A DNA stretch of 64,000 bases from Montifringilla adamsi (lineage: Eukaryota > Chordata > Aves > Passeriformes > Passeridae), in assembly GCA_017590115.1 (NCBI GenBank), contig JAGGNK010003335.1, positions 806,001-870,000 on the forward strand, written 5' to 3'. Position 1 is the first letter of the stretch. Every line of letters starts with the position of its first letter. A program made the translations under genes and the position numbers. The notes beneath the pieces are model-generated. The model saw only the letters and a program-made list of their open reading frames with translations, searched no databases and was not told the origin of the DNA. Shown piece after piece: positions 58,301 through 64,000 of the stretch.

Positions 58301-61300
58301 TGAACAAAAGCCAGTTTTGGAGTCCTGTTTTGGGGGCTGGTTGTGTGGGTTTTTTAAAAAATTTCAACTTCCTGCCAGTTTTAAGTTTAGCAACTGGTGG
58401 AGGAGGTAGAAAGAGAATGAGAAGTCTGAGTAACATTTTCTGCAAGTGCTGTTGCCTTATCCTCTCCTATCATCCACTCCCACAGCTCAGAGAGCAGTGT
58501 GGTTTTGGTACTTCCTTCCTCACAGGGTGACAGGCTCAGCTGCTCAGTGCACCAGTCTTCCCTGAGAACCTTGCTTGTAAAGCCTGACCTTCCTAAAATT
58601 TGCTTTCTTCTAATAAACCTTCTGAGCCATTGGTTTGAAGCATTTCAAATTAACTAGAAGTAAAGATTAGACACTGTATTTTAAGCATGATGTGATTAAT
58701 GTTTTGGCAGCAAGATAAGATGATCAACTTCTTCCTCTCAGTTGTTCCTCAAAAACCAGTTGGTGTAAATGCTCATAGCAGCCAGCCTAGGTTTAGTCCA
58801 GAAAGCTTCCAAACACTCAGGTCTCATTCACACCCAGGGAAGTCTGAACTCTAAGAATTATTAGCTCCAAAACCAGAGAACTTAATTTTACTTCTTTAGC
58901 TGAGAAAAACCCCCAAGACATTCTGAAAGATCCTCTGCCTCTTCTATAGCAGGGAATAAGCCACAGACAAATTCCATAACTCACTTCTTGACCAAAGCAG
59001 GGCACTGCTCACCCCAGGATATTTCCTGATGTCTCACATGGAATTTATTATTCACACAGCAACTTCCTTATCCCCTGCAGCAAAAGGAAACAACATTGAA
59101 GTTGGATGTTCCTCAATAAGAAATAATGACAGTTCAGAATCAGATCATGGCTCATCCCAAGCTTTCTTTGAAACAAAATAGTCATAGAGGCAAACTTCAT
59201 TAGTAGCACAGCAGAATTCTGGTGTCTCAGTAGAATTAACCCTGTGAATCTCAGTACTGACTGTCCTCCACTTGGAAAGATCTCTCCAGGCATAAAATTA
59301 TAGCCTCTTGATATTCCATTAATATTTCTGCCATGCCCTGAAAGTGTATTAAAACATGGAATTAGATCAGCCTTTCCCCTTCCCTGATGCAGGGTTTGCT
59401 TGGCTGCAGAGGAAGGAACACAAACGGAATAGAGAAGAGTTTTAGGGAACATTTAATCCCTGGTTTTGCAGCCATAAGCTCTGTTTTCCTGAAGTATTAT
59501 TTGCTTTTTTCCATGCAAAATCATACAAATGCCATGGCCATTATTTGAAGCGGTGTGATATCTACAACACCCAAAGATCCTAAGGCTTGCTGGGTTTAAT
59601 GTTTATTTTTTATCACAATCCAACAACATGGGGTTTTACCAAGGGAAAAAGAGTCTAGTTTGTAGTTGGATATGCTGTAGTAGAACTTAGCAATTAGATG
59701 GTAAATCCAGTGTTTTTACATCATAGTAAATAATAATAATGAGTTACCAGATTAAATTTAGCAAATACTAAGGGATAATGGCAAAGAAAATAATTTAGCT
59801 GCTTTGACAAGTGATGGGTTTCCAGGTTTTTTTTTTTTAACTATTTTTGTTCTTCTTTCCAATAGAATTGTAAGTAAATTAAGCCAAGAAATAAACAAAA
59901 ATGAAGGGAGGCTCTCCTCTTTCCTTCCAAAATGGTGAGTAAGACAACTCAGCTTTCTTGTTCAAAGCTTTCAGATAGATCTTTTCTGGACTGGTTTTCA
60001 TTTGATCAATAATGCCTGGATCACAAATGCAGCCTGGACATCCTATAAACTAAAGCTCTGTTTCATTAATGTCATCTGATATCAAATACCAAATCCTGAG
60101 CCCACGAACACCCCAAATACTTCTGCCATGTCCAGAACCAAGTAACATTTGCACGTTTCATGCAATTTTCCAGCTGAGCACATAGCCCTTAAGGAAGGCC
60201 ATGAAGCCTTGGCATATATTATTAATAAATCATCATTAATGCATTCCACAGATCTATACATCATTATACTCTTTAATTGTTAATATTTGTCACTGAATAT
60301 AACATTCACAATAGAAGAAAAGCAAAAATTGCAAGAACATTCTATGAGAAAAGAACAATTTATGTCCCTACCCAATGAAAACTAAGTCCAGTCTACATAA
60401 CATGGTTTTGCATCATCTGATAACATGATTTTACACACTTCCATTCACTAGAATCCAAAACTTGAATTGAAAACCATAAAAACCTTATTTAACCTTACAT
60501 TTACGAGCTTGACTTTGAAGTTTCTGTTTTCAGGACTGGTAAATGTATTTACTGAGTCCCCTTGCTTCAAACCACTTGACTTCTCTGACTTCAGTTCCTG
60601 AAACAGTTTAGATTTTATTAGGATCCTCTATGTAAATATCAACTAATGTGTTTTTGGCATTTTGGGCAGAGTTAAACTCATCTATGTAAACTTCTTTCTA
60701 CTGTAACCGTTAACTATTGCTTTTATTTGCAACAGAAGCATCAAACATTTAATAGAAAGAATTTATTTTTTGTATCTTTGTTACAGGGCCCAATCACAAA
60801 AATCTCCAGAAAACACAGGTAAGTGAATACTGGCAGACCCTAACAACAAGACGTGTTTAAAAATATCAAAGTGTTAAATTAATACTTGCAGAGCAGAGTC
60901 AACAGAGGGGAGCAGGGTTAGGAACCAAAAATCCAAAACAATAAATGAAAATACAGGAGTATAAAGAAGTTTCAAAAAAGAAAAGTGTAGATGCAGGACA
61001 ATAAATAAGAAAAAGTGTTTTTAACGAGAAAAGATGGTGAAGGAAGGCAAGAGCAGAGACTTTTACCTGAGAATAGTCAAAATGTCTTTATTTAACCCAA
61101 TAAATTGTATCAGTGCTTATCTATTTCTGTTCCAACATCTCCACCCCCTGCCTTTCCTCCTAGCATCACTGTATGAGAGAGGAAAGCTGAAATTAAAAAA
61201 CACCAAACCCTTCTTTTATGAAAGCTAAAATAGTCTTAAACAAGAAGAAGTCTTAAATAAGAAGTCTGGGCTCATTCTGAAAGCATTTTGCTTCAAATTA

Positions 61301-63381
61301 TACAATTTAAATTGGATTAAGTGGGACAAACTTGAAGTGCCAGCACCCAGGCTGTGTCACCGCATGGCAGCTTTAACTTGGTTTTGAATCAGGATGTGCC
61401 CTCATCAGTGCCAGCCTGCCTCTGAAAGAACAGCTCCTTCCTGGGGCACACGCTGAGGTCCAGAACTCACCTGGCATTTGTTGGGTTCTTTCTTGTCGTA
61501 GTTCTGATGGTCACACTACAAAGCAGCACACTCCATTTTCAGAAGGCTTCAAACCTGTTTTTATTCTAGCATGCATGCTTTTTATACATTCTTACAAAAC
61601 TCTTAAGTTTACACTTTGCCCATTGGTCATGAGAGACAAAGTGCTCACTGGAACAGGCAGTTGCAGGTTTCTCTTATTTCTCCTTCTTTCTTCCTTGGTT
61701 TCTATATCAACAACCTTGGTAGAAAATTCTTTCAGGGGTAAACATGGATCCTCTTATCAAACTCCTCTCTGGCTCACAGAAGTCGCTGTGAAACCTCTTG
61801 CACACTTTCTGTCAAGTTGTTACATCTCTGACAAATGTGTCCATGCTCAGAAATGTGTGGTTGTGTTTCTTTGCACAGGGTATGCCCAGGATGATGGTGG
61901 CTGGTCTTCATTTGTGAGTATTTGGGTGAAGAAAACGCCCTGGCTCAGGGGGCTCTCTGTTCCTGCCCTGAATGCTTGGGCAGCACAGCTGGGGCAGCTG
62001 GGGGAGGAAAAGCAGGAGCAGGGATGGTGGGAGTGGCTGCATACGGATTTCCTCACTGAGAAAAGGTTCTCCCCAGAAATTCAGAATTGCCTTCCTATTC
62101 CACTGCTCGAGTAGAGGCTCCCAGCCTATGATCAGGTCCCCACAGAATGACAGCTGGGTTTTACATGCCTGTTTCAAGCTCTTAAATGAGTTGGCTAGAG
62201 GTTCAAGGTTGCTGTGTTCTTCAGTGGCAAATCCTTGCCATTTTATTCTCTAGAGCCAACTTGTTTAACAGGATTTTTTTAAAAAAGCCATTTAGCCTGC
62301 AGAAGTTCCTTCTGCCTTTTGGCATAGGAAATGCCTCAACAAGGTCTTTAGGTGAAATACACCCACCCCAGCTGCTGATGCACGGCCTGAGTTTATGAAG
62401 ATCTCTGAGGCTAACCAGTTCTAATGGCTTTTGTCCAAAAATAAGAGGGAGAGGCATTTTTAGAAGCCACTTGTTACTAAGTTCACAGGAGATTTGCTGC
62501 TATTCTGGGAGCACAAGAGATAAAAGTAACCACCTACAGAGCATGTGGGCTCTGTGCCAGGACAGAGGACTCTGGAAATTCCAGCTGTGGTACCAATGAC
62601 AAATGGAGGGTTCTTTTTCTCTGCAGCCTTGGCAGATTGCACAGATGTGCAATGGCCATATTGACACTGTCCCCTTATGAGGTCCTGCAAACGAGGCTGG
62701 TTTGGGTCAGGAGGGCATCAAGACCCAAACTAAAGACCTCGGTTTTTATGAACAATTTTCACAAGTTGGGTTGCATGCTGTAGAGGGCCTGTTAGAAAGC
62801 AAGAATGAATATCAGCAGCCTCAAGTGCTTCTCCACTGTGTTCCTACGAGCACCAGCTTGTTTGCTGGTGCCTTGTCCGTTCCCTGAAACACTTTCAGCA
62901 AACTTGCACCTTATCTTGACCTCCCACTGCACTCGCTGTCATCAGAGGATATTTGTTTCCTTTCTTAAGCTCTTGAGTGCTCCATGCATTAGTGGAATGT
63001 TTCCTCCTTTCCCTGTATTATTTCAACAGATTTTTTCCCCCTCAAACTGGTTGTAAAAGTTTGGTATTTTCCAGAAAAGGCCACAAGGTGAAAGGCCACA
63101 AGGTGAAAGGCCACAAGGAAACTGCTCTGCAGGGTTTAGTGCTCTCTTCCAGCATCCACTTTTTGTGCTTGTTTGCCAGGATGATGATGATGACGACTAT
63201 GAAAGCCCTGATGAAGACCAGGAAAAGGAAGATGAGGCTGACTATGAATCACCAACAGAGGAGCCTGAGGAAGCAGAACATGACAGTGACGGCTATGAGC
63301 CACCTCCATCCAATAATGAAGAAGTGCATCACAGTGTCATATTTCCTGCCAAGTCACTTCCAAGCAGCACAGATTATATAG
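49378..63381 (+). CDS. LCP2: LCP2 (SLP-76) adaptor, N-terminal exons 1-7, runs off the window
   Basis: SLP-76 is a cytosolic adaptor phosphorylated by ZAP-70/SYK; it couples T-cell and platelet receptors to VAV, NCK, ITK and PLC-gamma. Exons: 49378-49455, 52192-52254, 54827-54873, 59866-59934, 60787-60818, 61879-61913, 63180-63381, all with GT-AG introns and continuous phase, giving 175 complete residues plus a split codon. Residues 1-80 form the SAM domain (NVPYRSDVLTWDPDDLAEYF, YKDCEKVVRKHSINGQRFL, NDIQKFPKLRVPIVSKLSQEINKNEG). Residues 101-108 hold DDGGWSSF. Exon 7 opens with six aspartates and carries the three phosphotyrosine motifs YESP (Y115), YESP (Y130) and YEPPPSN (Y147). The proline-rich region, GADS-binding site and SH2 domain must lie to the right of 64000. 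Introns are long and AT-rich. Confidence 0.94.
50640..50860. repeat. AT-rich low-complexity block in LCP2 intron 1
   Basis: Interspersed aatattttt, tttataat and caatatt units; no fixed period. Confidence 0.8.
51364..51490. repeat. TA-rich low-complexity block in LCP2 intron 1
   Basis: Runs of ataaatat and tatatata with little G or C. Confidence 0.85.
51745..51828. repeat. 14-bp minisatellite, six copies
   Basis: Units tgatcacaataatg (copies 1, 2, 4, 6) and tgat(t/c)gcaataatt (copies 3, 5) run without gaps from 51745 to 51828. The last four copies alternate A and B types, suggesting expansion in 28-bp steps. Confidence 0.93.
54351..54488. repeat. 88-bp tandem duplication in LCP2 intron 2
   Basis: The 50-base block at 54351-54400 (gggggaacaaacatcctccc...) recurs at 54439-54488 with one base changed. 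Between the copies an aggttctag motif occurs three times. Confidence 0.93.
63076..63118. repeat. 15-bp triplicate just before LCP2 exon 7
   Basis: The unit aaaggccacaaggtg occurs twice in full and once shortened to 13 bases, ending 61 bases before the exon 7 start. Confidence 0.92.
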
Positions 63382-64000
63382 GTAATTACTAAAAATTAAT
63401 TGCTATTAATAATTTACAAATTAGATTTCCCAACGTTTTCAGCCACATTTTAGATGGCTCATAATAGAATATAGAAGGTTTTTCCTTGAAGGTAACAGTG
63501 TAGTTCATGACCAAGATTTAGTGACCCAAACTCTGTGAGTTTGTGACTTTTAAAGTTACATTTTCTGCTTTGGACAAGCTCTGTTGGAATAAAGATTAGT
63601 TTTGTGTGATGTGTGCATTATTTGGCCTTTGATTTGAACCTGTATGAAGTCACACACACGTACACGCTGCAGTAGCTTTAGCAGTGCAACCTTGGACAGA
63701 GCAGCTTCTCACAACAATGGCAAAAAAACCTCGTGAAACATGGGAAAAGAACAATCAGCTGTCCCTGCCTGTCCTTTTTGTTTTATGTCTGAATCCTCAG
63801 CAGCCTGGAGGTGTGGAGTCCATTCAGGAGCACAAGGCTGCCATTCAGATTGGCTGGTGTTCCACACACTGTGCTGCAGGGAATGAAATCAATCCTGTGG
63901 CCCAGAGGCTGGCAGGGGAGTCACCCCTGCAGGGACAGACCAGCCTGGAACTCCCAACACAACACTGATCCTAAAGCTACTGCCAGTCAAATCCTACAGC
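63382..64000. other. LCP2 intron 7, start
   Basis: Begins with a GTAATT donor. No further exon is recognisable before the window ends. Confidence 0.6.

Noticed and set aside
1..64000. CRISPR arrays, phage or bacterial mobile systems
   Set aside because: Gene structure and repeats are vertebrate; the tandem repeats seen have no spacer pattern.

Overview
The window looks like avian nuclear DNA, most likely from a songbird. All genes are split by GT-AG introns, and the proteins match vertebrate families along their full length. CR1 retroposon 3' ends are scattered throughout, and one repeat start resembles an LTR I associate with passerines. There are no bacterial-style operons, CRISPR arrays or recognisable tRNA/rRNA genes. 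The call rests on protein recognition, splice-site reading and repeat style; no database search was possible.

Layout. Positions 1-41,500 are GC-rich and gene-dense, in microchromosome style. In order: a possible 3' end of a + strand neighbour (1-183); a minus-strand 17-exon gene for a kinesin-like protein with a degenerate motor head (364-5358); CD14 (8207-9556, minus); TMCO6 (13595-20478, plus); NDUFA2 (20837-22331, minus); IK (22551-30426, plus); WDR55 (31384-33465, plus); and DND1 (36101-41462, minus). CD14-TMCO6-NDUFA2-IK-WDR55-DND1 is the gene order of human 5q31. At about 41.8 kb the base composition shifts to AT-rich. The rest is a 7.9 kb intergenic stretch and then the first seven exons of LCP2 (SLP-76, plus), which runs off the right edge.

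How the genes relate. They are unlinked in function: innate immune receptor (CD14), complex I subunit (NDUFA2), spliceosome component (IK/RED), ribosome biogenesis (WDR55), germline RNA binding (DND1), ARM-repeat membrane protein (TMCO6) and T-cell/platelet adaptor (LCP2). NDUFA2 and IK share a 219-bp divergent promoter with a 31-bp repeat carrying CCAAT boxes. TMCO6 and NDUFA2 converge with 358 bp between their stop codons.

Most interesting items: the intact but catalytically implausible kinesin-like gene, which I cannot name; an apparent AT-AC (U12-type) intron in IK; tandemly repeated promoter boxes at NDUFA2/IK and WDR55; a sense-oriented LTR inside DND1; two same-family LTR-like repeats flanking CD14; and the DND1-to-LCP2 junction at the composition break.
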